Of a stretch of DNA of 64,000 nt, positions 29,181-38,869 are shown piece after piece. Within the stretch, counting starts at the first letter, position 1. Each line of letters begins with the position of its first letter. The stretch spans positions 1 through 64,000 of the forward strand of contig NZ_RZTZ01000018.1 of NCBI RefSeq assembly GCF_004005475.1. The letters run 5' to 3'. The stretch comes from Niallia taxi (GTDB lineage Bacteria > Bacillota > Bacilli > Bacillales > Cytobacillaceae). A program made the translations under genes and the position numbers. The notes beneath the pieces were generated by a model. The model saw only the letters and a program-made list of their open reading frames with translations, did not search any database and was not told where the DNA came from.

Positions 29181-29819
29181 TCAATTAAATTTATCTGAAA
29201 TTAATGTTATACCTTGAAAAATACGCTCCCATAGTAAATCATTACCCTCCCAAATTTCCTCATTTGGCATTTCGATTGCGCATACATTTTTGATTTTCCA
29301 ATCTAGTTCTACTATTTCTGTTACTTTAGAATGGTTAACAATAAGAATACAAAAGTTATATTTTACTAATTGGGATAATATATTTTCTAATTCTAAAGTA
29401 TCTTTTATATTAGCTTCTGTTCGTATAAATAATAAACGTTCTGAATTGGATTGTGTTTCAATAAAATGATTAATACGCTTTTCATACTTTGCTTGTACTT
29501 GTGGTAAGCTTGGAAGGTGGTTCAGTGTATTCTCATGAGTTTTAAAATCATGATTAAACGATATGTGATTAACGGTATCAACTACAAGAAGATCTTCATC
29601 AGATGCATACTGTGGAACTATTAAATGGTCGGAGATGAGAAAATTTGAAAAGTTTGTTCTTAATAGGTTAGTTACCTTTGGTAGATTTGGAGAACCAACC
29701 CAATCTAAAGGACCTGCAAATTCCCGCAAGTTAAACTTTCTTAGTTTTAAAGCGGGTATACAATTTTCTCCGAGACTATATATCGCATTGTATGCACCTT
29801 TAATTTCATTTATTTTCAT
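29181..29819 (-). CDS. DUF1796 family putative papain-like cysteine peptidase
   Basis: A 212-residue protein. The segment IYSLGENCIPALKLRKFNLR with Cys20, then EFAGPLDWV, is the start typical of DUF1796. The second conserved block, SFNHDF (His90-Asp91), supplies the likely His and Asp of a papain-like catalytic set. The family is predicted, not proven, to be cysteine peptidases or transglutaminase-like enzymes. In Bacillaceae its members are often near glycan or surface-modifying genes. Here it is the first gene of a two-gene operon with the sulfotransferase, which suggests both modify the same unknown product. The C-terminal half (ILIVNHSKVTEIVELDW) is less conserved. Confidence 0.78.
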   Translation of the reverse strand: MKINEIKGAYNAIYSLGENCIPALKLRKFNLREFAGPLDWVGSPNLPKVTNLLRTNFSNFLISDHLIVPQYASDEDLLVVDTVNHISFNHDFKTHENTLNHLPSLPQVQAKYEKRINHFIETQSNSERLLFIRTEANIKDTLELENILSQLVKYNFCILIVNHSKVTEIVELDWKIKNVCAIEMPNEEIWEGNDLLWERIFQGITLISDKFN

Positions 29820-30204
29820 AAAATTTCCCCTTGAATCTATATTTGGAGTCCAACTACAGAGAAGTTGGACTCAAGGAATTTTACATGAAGCTTACTATAT
29901 TTAATGATTTTCAACGAAAAGTGTACATGATAAGAGTTTACTTTTTTCAATTATGGACAATAAAAATAATTATAAGTTATAACGGTCACATCCTTCCATG
30001 AATTGCAATGTAAGAACATACTAAGTTGTTTCACGCCTGTAGCATTTCTAAAAAATTTTGAAGAAATGTACTTGAAGTAAATAAGTTTCCTCAATTAATG
30101 GGTAAACAATTACTTGTTAGTATCTTATACGACGAGGATCTACGTTCTAATACTTTAATATGTAAAAAAATAAATAAAGATCAACAAGAAGAAATAAAAA
30201 GTAC
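29820..30204. other. Intergenic, no gene found
   Basis: AT-rich sequence upstream of the DUF1796 operon; its promoter should be here, but none could be assigned. Confidence 0.3.
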
Positions 30205-30660
30205 TTGGAGTTAGTGTAGTTTCATGGACACAATCGACGAACTCATTTTAAAGGTATCGACCTTTTCTAAGAAATTTTTGATGATAACGTTCTTCAAGCC
30301 ACGAATCATAAGATGGCCGGTGGAAATGTTCTTCTCACAGACTCTACCCACTTGGAAGCCAAGCGCCAATAAACATAAATTTACTCGTCAAGAAGTAGAA
30401 GTGGAAACTAGAGAATATGTAGATGAACTCAACCGAACAATTGAAAAAGACCGAAAGTCACATGGGAAAAAGCTTTAAAAGATAGAGAGGAGGTAACAGA
30501 AAACTAGGCAAATTTGTAAAAGTACCACAGACCCTAATTTTGGCATTATGTCTAGAGATAACAAACAGGAAACTTTCTGTTATCTCGATTATTGCACGAC
30601 GGCAATGAAATACAATAGTTTTACAGATGCCTTTGTCATGCCTTGAAAATACTTCATTTG
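30205..30660 (+). mobile_element. IS150-type left end fused to an IS1182-family remnant
   Basis: 30205-30232 resembles the IS150-like left terminus at 41265 (TGGAGTTAGTGTAG, then CATGGACAC). From about 30270 the sequence is an IS1182-type transposase instead: LLTDSTHLEAK, then (shifted) SANKHKFTRQEVEVETREYV, DRKSHGKK, and FGIMSRDNKQETFCYLDYCT near 30539-30600. The transposase is broken by several shifts and lacks its N- and C-termini. Confidence 0.7.
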
Positions 30661-30752
30661 AAAGCTTTAAAGCCTTTCGAACAGTGTAAGAGCTTCATTA
30701 TACTTAATTTGTATCTTAGTTCCCGGTGGGGGATGTTCTCCTATCATGTATC

Positions 30753-30790
30753 GCCAGAAAGAATTTACTCTCTGGCATTCTTTTTTTTAC
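30753..30790 (+). terminator. Rho-independent terminator
   Basis: GCCAGA (30753-30758) pairs with TCTGGC (30771-30776) followed by ATTC and eight T. It follows the IS1182 remnant. Confidence 0.65.
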
Positions 30791-30824
30791 TTTTTTCAAA
30801 GTTGTTCAATTTCTAATTTGTTAT

Positions 30825-30840
30825 ATTTGTACGGATGAAT
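30825..30840. promoter_or_regulatory. AraR-operator-like sequence 1
   Basis: ATTTGTACGGATGAAT matches the Bacillus AraR consensus (ATTTGTACGTACAAAT) at 13 of 16 positions by eye. It lies upstream of the araA pseudogene. The match is suggestive, not proof. Confidence 0.35.
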
Positions 30841-31004
30841 TTCATCACAGATGAGAATAGAAGGTGAAAAAATCCTCGTTTTTTGAATATCCTATTTGAT
30901 TAGCGTTTGTTTTATTTTTTCGAGGATAGAAATGTCGAGTGAAACAGATATTTGGAAGGAAAAATCCTTTTAACTTGTTAGTACAAATGTTGAGTGATGT
31001 TGAC

Positions 31005-31020
31005 GTATGTACGTATGAAT
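31005..31020. promoter_or_regulatory. AraR-operator-like sequence 2
   Basis: GTATGTACGTATGAAT matches the same consensus at 12 of 16 positions, including the core TGTACGTA. With the site at 30825 it could form the two-operator arrangement known for AraR repression. Confidence 0.3.
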
Positions 31021-31089
31021 AATATACTTAAATTGTTAATAATCTCAAAAAGAGTTGGAGGTACCTTTTTTTTACAAGATTTTTTAATA

Positions 31090-31490
31090 GCAGACAGAGG
31101 AGGATTTATTTGAAAACAACCAATTAGACCTGAAATAAGCAATTTATAATAAAAACAATATCACTAGGATTAGAATAGGAACAACAAAAATCAGAGTTCC
31201 TTTTTGTCCTCAAAAAGCTAAGTTGGAAATGTTAGAGAAGGAACTTTCATCTGCATATCCTTAAATTGATCTGGTAATAACACCAAACGGAATTTCTGTT
31301 TCCTGCGAACAACCGCTCTAACACATTTTTTCTCTTTCTAGGATTTTTGAATTTTTCAGGCAATAGGTCAAGAGGTTGTAACGAGTAAATTATTCAATTG
31401 ATGAATTAAAAAATGGAAGCGGAACCAATCAGTGTCTATTTCGCTTAGCTGGTAAACTATAAAATTATTAAACGAATGAAAAGAGGTTAC
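31090..31490 (+). pseudogene. Unknown gene remnant upstream of araA
   Basis: A good site (AGAGGAGGATTTATTTG) precedes a TTG at about 31110, but that frame stops after six codons. In other frames TKIRVPFCPQKAKLEMLEKE and VITPNGISVSCEQPL are readable. It may be a dead member of an arabinose locus, but no family was recognised. Confidence 0.3.
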
Positions 31491-32755
31491 TAAGATAGAA
31501 CAGGAAAATAGTATTTTGGTTTGTCGTAGGTTCAAAGTATCTTTATAGTGAATAAGCTTTAATGGAAATTAAAGCAAACGTTCAAGGTATGACAGATACC
31601 AAAAATGAAAGCGGTTATCTAACTTACCCGCAAGTATCGCAAGATTTAGCTATAAGTGCAGATAGAGTTAAAAGCATCAGGATAGAGGTAACCTATCTTG
31701 ACGAAATAGCTAGTATCATCACTTTTATGATACATTCTCATCTTTTAAAATGTGGATTTGGAAAATAAATTTATTAAACTATTGTATCATTTAGAGACAC
31801 ACAATTTAAGGGATTTACCCCTTGTTCAAGAATTGATATGGACTTCTATGAACCTGAATCATTCCGCTAGTGATGACCGTGAATATGGTTTTACCATTGC
31901 CCAGTTGTAAAAAAAAAAGAAAATAATATAGGAAATCGAGAGCGTCCTGCAGTACACAAACAAATTATAGAGTGGATGAAAATTTCAGCTATATAACGAA
32001 ATCCTCAATATCATGGTTGCTCGTTTTGGTAATAACATGTTTAATTTTGGTGAGTCTGAGGGGATAAAATGGGAGCACAAATTCAATTTGGTTGGAAAAT
32101 GGACTTGGCTACTATAATGGTGACTTAGGTTGGATAAGTGAATACTGTTAAAGACGAAGATATTATAGACTTCTTTCCAGAATATGCAGACCTGTATGAA
32201 TTTGATTATGGGACATACAGCCAGGAAGATTGGGAAAAGATTATAAAAATCCAAGGAAGCTAAGGAATTTAATATATAGCGCTTCCTTAATAATAGTGAG
32301 TTGACTATTGGGCTTTTCATTTAACTTAAAAAATTTACATTGACCGAAACAGCTCCTAGTTTTGCTGTCCAAGTGCTATGAAACAATGAAATAACTTCGC
32401 ATGGGAAAGGCATTAGAAACTGCAGTACTCGATCGCTTACTGAAAGTATGAGCCATAACCAATCAAATGATTTTATGAAAGATTACATAAACTGGTCAAG
32501 AATCAATTTTTCATTAGTATATGCTTGAAGTAGTTCCATCTTTTGCAAGTGAAAAACGAAAGTCGTTGTATCTCCATTAGGTATTGGTAATCGAGAAGAC
32601 CAGCTCGTTAAGTACTCGACGGAAAAGCAGGGGATGATGTGTTTGACTCAACACCAGACTTTATTACGCATTACCATCTATTTTTTCACAATAAATAGGA
32701 AGCGTTTAAACTATTCAAACTGTAAATTGTGGAAAGCTCCAAAAACTATAAACAG
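31490..32755 (+). pseudogene. araA: L-arabinose isomerase pseudogene
   Basis: Blocks spread over 1.26 kb follow the order of AraA, the enzyme converting L-arabinose to L-ribulose. They are FWFVVGSKYLYSE at 31514 (family FWFVTGSQHLYG), DLAISADRVKSIRIEV near 31650, DEIASIITFM, then DREYGFTIAQL near 31878, MVARFGNNMFNFGESEG near 32014, GAQIQFGWKMD near 32070, DLYEFDYGTYSQEDWEKIIK near 32190, MLEVVPSFASEKRKS near 32523 and PLGIGNREDQLV near 32577. An in-frame stop follows the first block and there are at least six shifts. The region between about 32265 and 32340 is largely missing. It lies 20-30 bases before the sugar porter gene, which it probably once preceded in an arabinose operon. Confidence 0.85.
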
Positions 32756-32782
32756 AAATGAACTTTTGAGGAGAGAATCTTA

Positions 32783-34165
32783 ATGGTTAATGAAAAGAAA
32801 ATTTCAAGTGGCTTCATTTATTTTTTTGGGGCATTTGCGGGAATTCTATTTGGTTATGATATTGGGGTTATGACCGGTGCCCTACCTTTTCTTCAACAAG
32901 ATTGGAGTCTTGAGAACAATGCAGGTACAATTGGCTGGATTACTTCTTCGGTGATGCTTGGAGCGATTTTTGGAGGTGCATTGGCCGGACAACTTTCTGA
33001 TCGTCTAGGTCGGCGCAGAATGATTTTAATATCTGCTTTAATTTTTATTGTTGGATCTATTTTATCAGGAATAGCTCCTCATAATGGTGTCATTTTTTTA
33101 ATCATTGCTCGGATATTATTAGGCTTGGCTGTAGGGGCTTCCTCTGCTTTAGTTCCAGCCTATATGTCGGAAATGGCGCCTGCACGTATGCGTGGTCGTT
33201 TGTCAGGAATTAATCAAACAATGATCGTTTCTGGTATGTTGCTATCTTACATTGTTGACTTTATATTGAAAGATTTGTCGGGAACACTGGCATGGAGATT
33301 AATGCTTGGTATGGCTGCCATACCTGCTATAATCTTATATGTTGGTATGTTAAAATTACCTGAATCTCCACGTTTTTTAATAAAGAACAATAAACTTGAT
33401 GAAGCTCGTAAGGTCTTAGGCTATATTCGCTCTGACAAAGGAGAAATTGATTCGGAAATCAAACAAATATTTGAAGCCGCCAGAGAGGAAAGGAAGCTAA
33501 ACCAAAAAACATCATGGGGAACACTCTTAAGTAATAAATACCGTTATTTATTAATTGCCGGTGTGGGTGTTGCAGCTTTCCAACAATTTCAGGGCGCTAA
33601 TGCCATTTTTTATTACATCCCTTTAATTGTAGAAAATGCAACAGGACATGCAGCTAGTTCAGCGTTAATGTGGCCAATTATTCAGGGAATTATTCTTGTG
33701 GTAGGTTCATTAATATTCCTAATGATTGCTGATAAATTTAATCGACGTACTTTATTAACAATTGGTGGAACAGTTATGGGACTCTCCTTTATTTTACCTG
33801 CAATAATGAATGTATTAATTCCTAATGCAAATCCAATGATGATGGTTGTTTTCTTAAGTATCTATGTAGCACTTTACTCATTCACTTGGGCTCCTTTAAC
33901 TTGGGTTATCGTTGGGGAAGTTTTTCCGTTAACAATTCGTGGACGTGCGTCTGGATTAGCTTCATCCTTTAACTGGATTGGTTCATTCTTAGTTGGATTG
34001 CTATTTCCAATTATGACCGATTCCATGCCTCAAGAAGCAGTTTTTGCAATCTTTGGTGTTATTTGTTTACTTGGAGTTATCTTTATCCGGATAAGAGTTC
34101 CAGAAACTCGTGGCTGCAGTTTAGAGGAAATTGAAAAAATTGGAGAAAATAAACAAAGCGCTTGA
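32783..34165 (+). CDS. MFS sugar porter (AraE/XylE type)
   Basis: A 460-residue transporter with 12 membrane segments; ATG follows GGAGAG. Family hallmarks of proton-coupled sugar porters are all present: GYDIGVMTGALPFL in TM1, DRLGRRRM in the TM2-3 loop, the RGRLSG motif after TM4, PESPRFL after TM6, QQFQGANAIFYY in TM7 (sugar-binding QQ-x-x-x-N), and PETRG at the C-terminus. It should import a pentose or hexose with protons. The ruined araA just upstream makes L-arabinose (AraE role) the most likely original substrate, though the intact gene may now serve another sugar. A terminator at 34389 follows after 220 bases. Symbol left empty because XylE, IolT and AraE types are hard to separate by eye. 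Confidence 0.93.
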   Translation: MVNEKKISSGFIYFFGAFAGILFGYDIGVMTGALPFLQQDWSLENNAGTIGWITSSVMLGAIFGGALAGQLSDRLGRRRMILISALIFIVGSILSGIAPHNGVIFLIIARILLGLAVGASSALVPAYMSEMAPARMRGRLSGINQTMIVSGMLLSYIVDFILKDLSGTLAWRLMLGMAAIPAIILYVGMLKLPESPRFLIKNNKLDEARKVLGYIRSDKGEIDSEIKQIFEAAREERKLNQKTSWGTLLSNKYRYLLIAGVGVAAFQQFQGANAIFYYIPLIVENATGHAASSALMWPIIQGIILVVGSLIFLMIADKFNRRTLLTIGGTVMGLSFILPAIMNVLIPNANPMMMVVFLSIYVALYSFTWAPLTWVIVGEVFPLTIRGRASGLASSFNWIGSFLVGLLFPIMTDSMPQEAVFAIFGVICLLGVIFIRIRVPETRGCSLEEIEKIGENKQSA

Positions 34166-34388
34166 ACTGGGATGGCTAGCAGGGGTAGGCTCAACTTAGT
34201 TCTAGTTTTTACAGATATTTGAATGATATAAAGAATAGTGCTTTATTAAATTAATTGTATGGCTTTTAACGGTCGGGGAACTTTATGATGTATAAATGAT
34301 CTAAAATTCAGGTAACAACCATATTTTCGCGAAACTGAATTCAATATTTAGGCTTTTTAAACAAATGAAATTATAAACATATAAAAAA

Positions 34389-34435
34389 AAGGCACTTTCT
34401 TTGCATAAATATATTCAAAAGTGCCTTGCTTTTTA
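34389..34435 (+). terminator. Terminator after the sugar porter gene
   Basis: AAGGCACTTT (34389-34398) pairs perfectly with 34418-34427, followed by GCTTTTT. The 19-base loop is long. Confidence 0.7.
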
Positions 34436-34790
34436 AATAGTGATATTCCATTGGCTTAATATTCAAAGATGGAAGAAAGTGACCGTTAAATATCGGTAAG
34501 CAGCGTAGGAAGTTAGATATAGATTATGGCATCTGGAAGATCTCTCAATAGCAAGGATGTCTTAAGCCTCTATAGATTGTTGGACTCAAAAAGGCGGAGT
34601 TTTAACTGCACGTATTTTGCACATGTTAAGAAAAATCATGAGTGGGCCGCTAAAAGGGACATATCTACTCGGGGAATAATCGTGAACTATAACCAAACTC
34701 ATAACATAAATTACACCTAAAATCATAGTGATTAAAGAGCAGGATTATAAAAGCATATGGTTTAGGTTCTACTTGCTTTTTTAATAATAC
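34436..34790. other. Intergenic, no gene found
   Basis: A 64-codon ORF (34526-34720) lacks a ribosome-binding site and looks like chance. No other feature was seen. Confidence 0.3.
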
Positions 34791-34794
34791 CCAA

Positions 34795-34912
34795 GAAGGA
34801 TTTATGACATTTATTAATTAGATTAATCAAATAAAAGATTCCTGTGTAATGGAGCCAACAGGCCAATATTGGTTTAATTTAGCTTAGCTTCTAAAAGGAA
34901 GAATAGATTAAG
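34795..34912 (+). mobile_element. IS110-family fragment (second copy of the 5695 piece)
   Basis: The sequence from AGAAGGATTTATGACATT matches 5733-5860 closely, with the MEPTGQYWFNLA block of the IS110 DEDD domain. Stops interrupt it. Confidence 0.65.
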
Positions 34913-35203
34913 TTCGTAACGATTTTCATATAAAAAGTTTCTTATGTACAGCGAAGGTCGAATTGTTGGAAATCCTATGTAATACCATGATTGTATGTAT
35001 TCAGTTTGTATATGGAAGCATATAAGTGTGTCAACTACCATTAAAACATATTTTGGGAGATTGTCTCCGTTTTACATAATCTTGTTTACCAAAAATTTAA
35101 TATAGCGATTCAACTATAGGTTGCTGTAAAAAAGGAAAATGAATTTTTGTCCTAAACTAGCCCCTATGTAATGACACAATAAAAAAAGAAATTAAGCAGC
35201 TTT

Positions 35204-35240
35204 AAGATGGTTCCTATACTGTATAAGAACCATCTTTTTT
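35204..35240 (+). terminator. Rho-independent terminator
   Basis: AAGATGGTTC (35204-35213) pairs perfectly with 35227-35236, followed by six T. No intact gene is upstream; it probably outlived its gene. Confidence 0.75.
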
Positions 35241-35254
35241 AAATTCCACTGGTA

Positions 35255-35464
35255 TTGATAGTTGTTATAGTATTTCATGTAGTGATTTATTTTTGCAAAC
35301 CAGCTGCTTTAGTCTACCAGCTTCCTATCTTACTTCTTCTGGATAACTCTCGTGCCCATAGAACCCCCCTCCTAAAATCATGTATTAATCCGATTCAGGT
35401 TGTTTATTCCTTGTCTCAATTATCTGGGTCTCTCCAGGTCAGCTTATCGTTCAAAATGCTATAA
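35255..35464 (+). mobile_element. Possible IS630-type transposase fragment
   Basis: A 69-codon frame contains LLLLDNSRAHRTPLLKS, which resembles the second catalytic block of IS630/Tc1-type DDE transposases. No ribosome-binding site or further blocks were found. The identification is weak. Confidence 0.25.
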
Positions 35465-35515
35465 AATTTGTGAATCAGATTTTACTCTTAGTCATAATTC
35501 CATAGAAAACATTCT

Positions 35516-36355
35516 TTAATCAATATATTCAAGTCTATTAATAGCATGAGCAAGAGAAGAAGTGATAGAGATATCTTTAAACTTTAAACCAAGTTGAATG
35601 GCAGTTTGGGCCACTTCAGGTCTTATACCTGAAAGGTGAGTTTTCACTCCAATTAGTGATAGCGCATCTAATAATTGGAAGATTTGGTGTGCGACCATTG
35701 TATCAATAACTACAACGCCAGAAAAATCTAAAAGTAAATGTTCTGTTCTTAATCGACTACATTCTTCTAATGTTCTTTCAAGTAAAATTTTAGCCCTAGC
35801 AGTATCAATTTCTCCTACTAATGGTAGCAATGCTACTTTATTATTTAATGTAATTACTGGCGTACTTAACTCCAAAATTAATTCTTGCTGGGAAAATAGT
35901 CTATTTTCAGCATTTTTATTATACTCGATGGTAAACCATTCAATTACCTGACTCATTGTCTCCACTACTAAGTTATATAAGGAATGAATATCCTTTAAAG
36001 TATATTTACTTGAATTGTTTTCTAGATAATCGTTCACTAAATCAAGGTATTGTTTCTGAGTGCTATGGAATTCCCTAATAATAAATTGAATTGGTGTACT
36101 ACTATGTTCCTCGTCTTGAGCAACTTTTAAAACCCATTGTTCAAATTCTTGTACGTAGGTTTCTCTGTCTTGGTTGAAAATCTCTGCAAAATGTAAATGA
36201 AATTCATAGTTTTGTTGTTTTACTGTTTTAATAACTTCCGGTTCACTAGAAGCATAAACGCCCGAACTATCATTCTTACTAACATTGGCATACCAATCTT
36301 CTGTTAGATCCCAAGTCTTATCAAGGAAAAAGGTATATAATTTATTTGAATCCAT
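35516..36355 (-). CDS. RsbR-type stressosome protein (STAS domain)
   Basis: A 279-residue protein. The N-terminal ~150 residues are helical and non-haem globin-like, as in RsbR paralogues. The C-terminal STAS domain (about 163-277) has both phosphorylated threonines of B. subtilis RsbRA in context: Thr185 in LVGEIDTARAK and Thr219 in VVVIDTMVAHQI, with the same 34-residue spacing as Thr171/Thr205. HLSGIRPEVAQTAIQLGL matches the conserved STAS C-terminus. RsbR proteins form the stressosome with RsbS and are phosphorylated by RsbT to activate the general stress response. No rsbS or rsbT is nearby, so this is an orphan paralogue, like the RsbRB-RD set of B. subtilis, likely joining a stressosome encoded elsewhere. 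Confidence 0.9.
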   Translation of the reverse strand: MDSNKLYTFFLDKTWDLTEDWYANVSKNDSSGVYASSEPEVIKTVKQQNYEFHLHFAEIFNQDRETYVQEFEQWVLKVAQDEEHSSTPIQFIIREFHSTQKQYLDLVNDYLENNSSKYTLKDIHSLYNLVVETMSQVIEWFTIEYNKNAENRLFSQQELILELSTPVITLNNKVALLPLVGEIDTARAKILLERTLEECSRLRTEHLLLDFSGVVVIDTMVAHQIFQLLDALSLIGVKTHLSGIRPEVAQTAIQLGLKFKDISITSSLAHAINRLEYID

Positions 36356-36785
36356 TTCTTATCAATCCTTTATTGGTAAATTTTTTAGAAAGTAATAATT
36401 TTGTTAAAATCTCATTTTAATCTAGAAAACGATTTGAACGTTCCTTTAAGAGAACTATTTTTAATTTTAATAAGATTAATTACTCTTGAATGGATATGAA
36501 TGTGTATGTACGCTTTATGTTTTTGTGATTTTCAATTATTCATTACGTTGATTTAACTTAATAATAATAATAAACAAATTTTAGGAAAGATTTAAGCAGA
36601 TCCCTTCATTCATTGCATAAATAAAGTATTATTATTTTAGGAGATCTAATATATTCAATATGATATTTCCTTCTTTTAAAAGTCCATTTTATTTTACATA
36701 TTCTCAAGTAACTAGCATTGATTATACTATTTAGTCTATGGAAAGGGGAATAATTGAACTGAAATTTAGAATAAAAGTGATATAT
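36356..36785. other. Intergenic, no gene found
   Basis: AT-rich sequence upstream of the rsbR-like gene. The promoter should lie here but could not be assigned. Confidence 0.3.
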
Positions 36786-36789
36786 TCTC

Positions 36790-37720
36790 TTAATCTCTTG
36801 TTTCGGGGAAGGAGTAGTTAACACTCCCAGATTTACGCTTGTCACGTTTGGCTGCGTTGACTGCCATATATAAAGCGCGACGCAGTCTACTTGAACAGCG
36901 TTAAGTAATACGGTTTTATGAAGTTCTTAATTTACGTGATACAAAGACACTAGGATCAATGTCCGCAAATGGACAAATTTTTGGGACTTGTACACCGTCT
37001 ATTTTACCAACCTCGTGTTTAATCGTTGCCGCGATTTTTTTAACAACTCCTAATTGACTTGATTTAGTATATTCTTCAGTTTCTTTTACAGTGTAGAGAA
37101 CGGAATTCCCATAAAACATTGATTGTAGTAGCTAACTGTTCCTCACTAGCCGTAATATATCCTTAGAAGATGGATATTCTGAAAATGTCTTCAAAGAAAC
37201 GATCGAATGTTAATCTCCAAAATCCCTCTATATTCAGGGGAAACTTAATCTAAAATAAGAATATACCTGTGACATTCTCGTGTTGTCTTGTCTGATTTCG
37301 CAGGTTTAAGAGTTAAATGTCACTTTTTTATAAGGCTTTAGGTCCTCTTTGAAATACAGCTCGCATAGATAACTGGCTTCAATTGGGTCAGTTTTCACTT
37401 TTCTAAAACTTTAAACCCTCTTTGTTCGATACGAGATTAATGATTTACGATTATAAATAAATAATGTCGATTGTCCAAATGGTGTACAACAGAGGAATGA
37501 TAGTGTCCTGTTGATTCTAATACTACAGGGTGCTGAATCCAGTTTTACCTTTAACTTCTTACAGGAAATTGAGGAGCTCCTTCAGCTCCTCGAAAGTATG
37601 AGAAACTTTAAATCGAGCGAAGGCTTTGTGAGACTTGGGTGGGTAAATTCCCATAAGTTTGTGGACATCCATTGGTTCGTACAATACCTATTTATCCAAC
37701 TTTTGAATCTGTACTCAATT
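36790..37720 (-). mobile_element. IS110-family remnant, minus strand
   Basis: Read on the minus strand, the blocks run in IS110 order. They are FKVSHTFEELKELLNFL near 37600, VVLESTGHYHSSVVHHLDN near 37500, KTDPIEASYLCELYFKEDLK near 37380, a LNLRN-like block near 37290, ADIDPSVFVSRKLRTS near 36930, and SSRLRRALYMAVNAAKRDKR near 36860, the C-terminal transposase_20 signature. Stops and shifts occur between nearly all blocks. This IS110 type differs from the fragments at 5695 and 34795. Confidence 0.8.
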
Positions 37721-37917
37721 TCTTTGTAAACAGCATGACTGTGATCTTTTTTCGTTCTAACTAAATCTATAAAATCAAACAAGTTGGATAGCATAAGAGA
37801 TGAGTGTTTGTTTATTGAGGCAGTTAAAGAAGGGATAATGAACATATAATTTTGTAATATAATCGTTCGAGTTGGTAATAATATTACGTACAATAACGAA
37901 AGGGTTGGTGTTTAATT

Positions 37918-38367
37918 TTGTGGCTGATATTACCCTATTTTGCACTGTTTATAAACCTAATTATTATTTCGTTAATGCCAAAGCGTTTAACTAAAGTAGA
38001 AATCTATATTTCTTGGTTTGTAATAGCAATGATAAATTTAAGTTCAGATGTTGTTTTAGATTTGGTTTTTAATCTATATAGTTTGAACGGAGGTAAAGTC
38101 CAACTCAGTGTACACTTTATTGAATGGACTCTTTCAGCCTCTTATGGAATTATATATCTAAATTTTTTACCACATAAAAGAATACAATTTATAATATATC
38201 TATTTGGATGGCTATTGTATTCTTGTTTATTTGAATATATGTTAGTTCATTTTAATTTTATCAATTACTCAGGTTGGAAGTTATGGTTCTCAGTACCTTA
38301 CTACCTCTTTGCATTATTGTTTATGAAGTGGCATTTGAAGTTTATTAAATCTGAAAATAAAACATAA
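37918..38367 (+). CDS. CBO0543-family membrane protein (copy 3)
   Basis: A 149-residue membrane protein. TTG 37918 is about nine bases after AAAGGG. It is almost entirely hydrophobic, with about five segments: WLILPYFALFINLIIISLMP, VEIYISWFVIAMINLSSDVV, FIEWTLSASYGIIYLNFLPH, FIIYLFGWLLYSCLFEYMLV and WFSVPYYLFALLFMKWHL. Pattern and length match the shorter CBO0543 proteins, lacking the polar N-terminal extension of copies 1 and 2. It stands alone, directly beyond an IS110 remnant. The function is unknown. AT-rich codon use is like that of its neighbours. Confidence 0.68.
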   Translation: MWLILPYFALFINLIIISLMPKRLTKVEIYISWFVIAMINLSSDVVLDLVFNLYSLNGGKVQLSVHFIEWTLSASYGIIYLNFLPHKRIQFIIYLFGWLLYSCLFEYMLVHFNFINYSGWKLWFSVPYYLFALLFMKWHLKFIKSENKT

Positions 38368-38860
38368 AAAGGGGAGCTATCTTTTGTAAAGAATAATTAC
38401 CTTTTTAAATTAAGATTGAGTGTTTCCTTTAATTATGGAAAAACAACTTTTATTATTTCACTATAAGGTGTAGAAATTGTTGTGATTTCCGTAATTCAAT
38501 TTAAGAATTCAGATTGAATCAATAATAAAAGGACCCCATTCAAGCGGGTATAAGTATGTTAATCTTGTTGGACTTCTCATACCACCATCAACAAGTTCTT
38601 TTTTTATCAATAGAATTCTCCCTTCTTGTAGGGTACAGTTTGCGGGTGGTTCTTCTTTATTCAAAGACCTAGTAAACCGTACGCAACTAGGAATCGAACC
38701 ATGCAAGCTTCCTGCCGGTGGGATAGTGGCCCAGAAACAAAACAATTTGTCTGTAAAAGTGATAAGAAGGGATAGTATATAATAAATTCAATAGATCATT
38801 GCTTATTGAAACGTAATCGGTGGTTTAGAAGAATAAAAAAATTTGTAAAGTATTTAAACT
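38368..38860. other. Intergenic; possible eroded gene on the minus strand
   Basis: A 78-codon minus-strand frame (38509-38745) is open but has no ribosome-binding site. Its GC content is higher than its surroundings, which hints at former coding or RNA sequence. The minus strand contains GGTTCGATTCC (near 38690), which resembles a tRNA T-loop, but flanking stems do not pair. Confidence 0.35.
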
Positions 38861-38869
38861 ATATAAATG

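Noticed and set aside
34526-34720. 64-codon ORF after the sugar porter terminator
   Set aside because: No ribosome-binding site or family likeness.
38509-38745. 78-codon minus-strand ORF and a T-loop-like sequence suggesting a tRNA
   Set aside because: The ORF has no start signals, and the GGTTCGATTCC element lacks pairing T-stem and acceptor arms, so neither a gene nor a tRNA can be supported.
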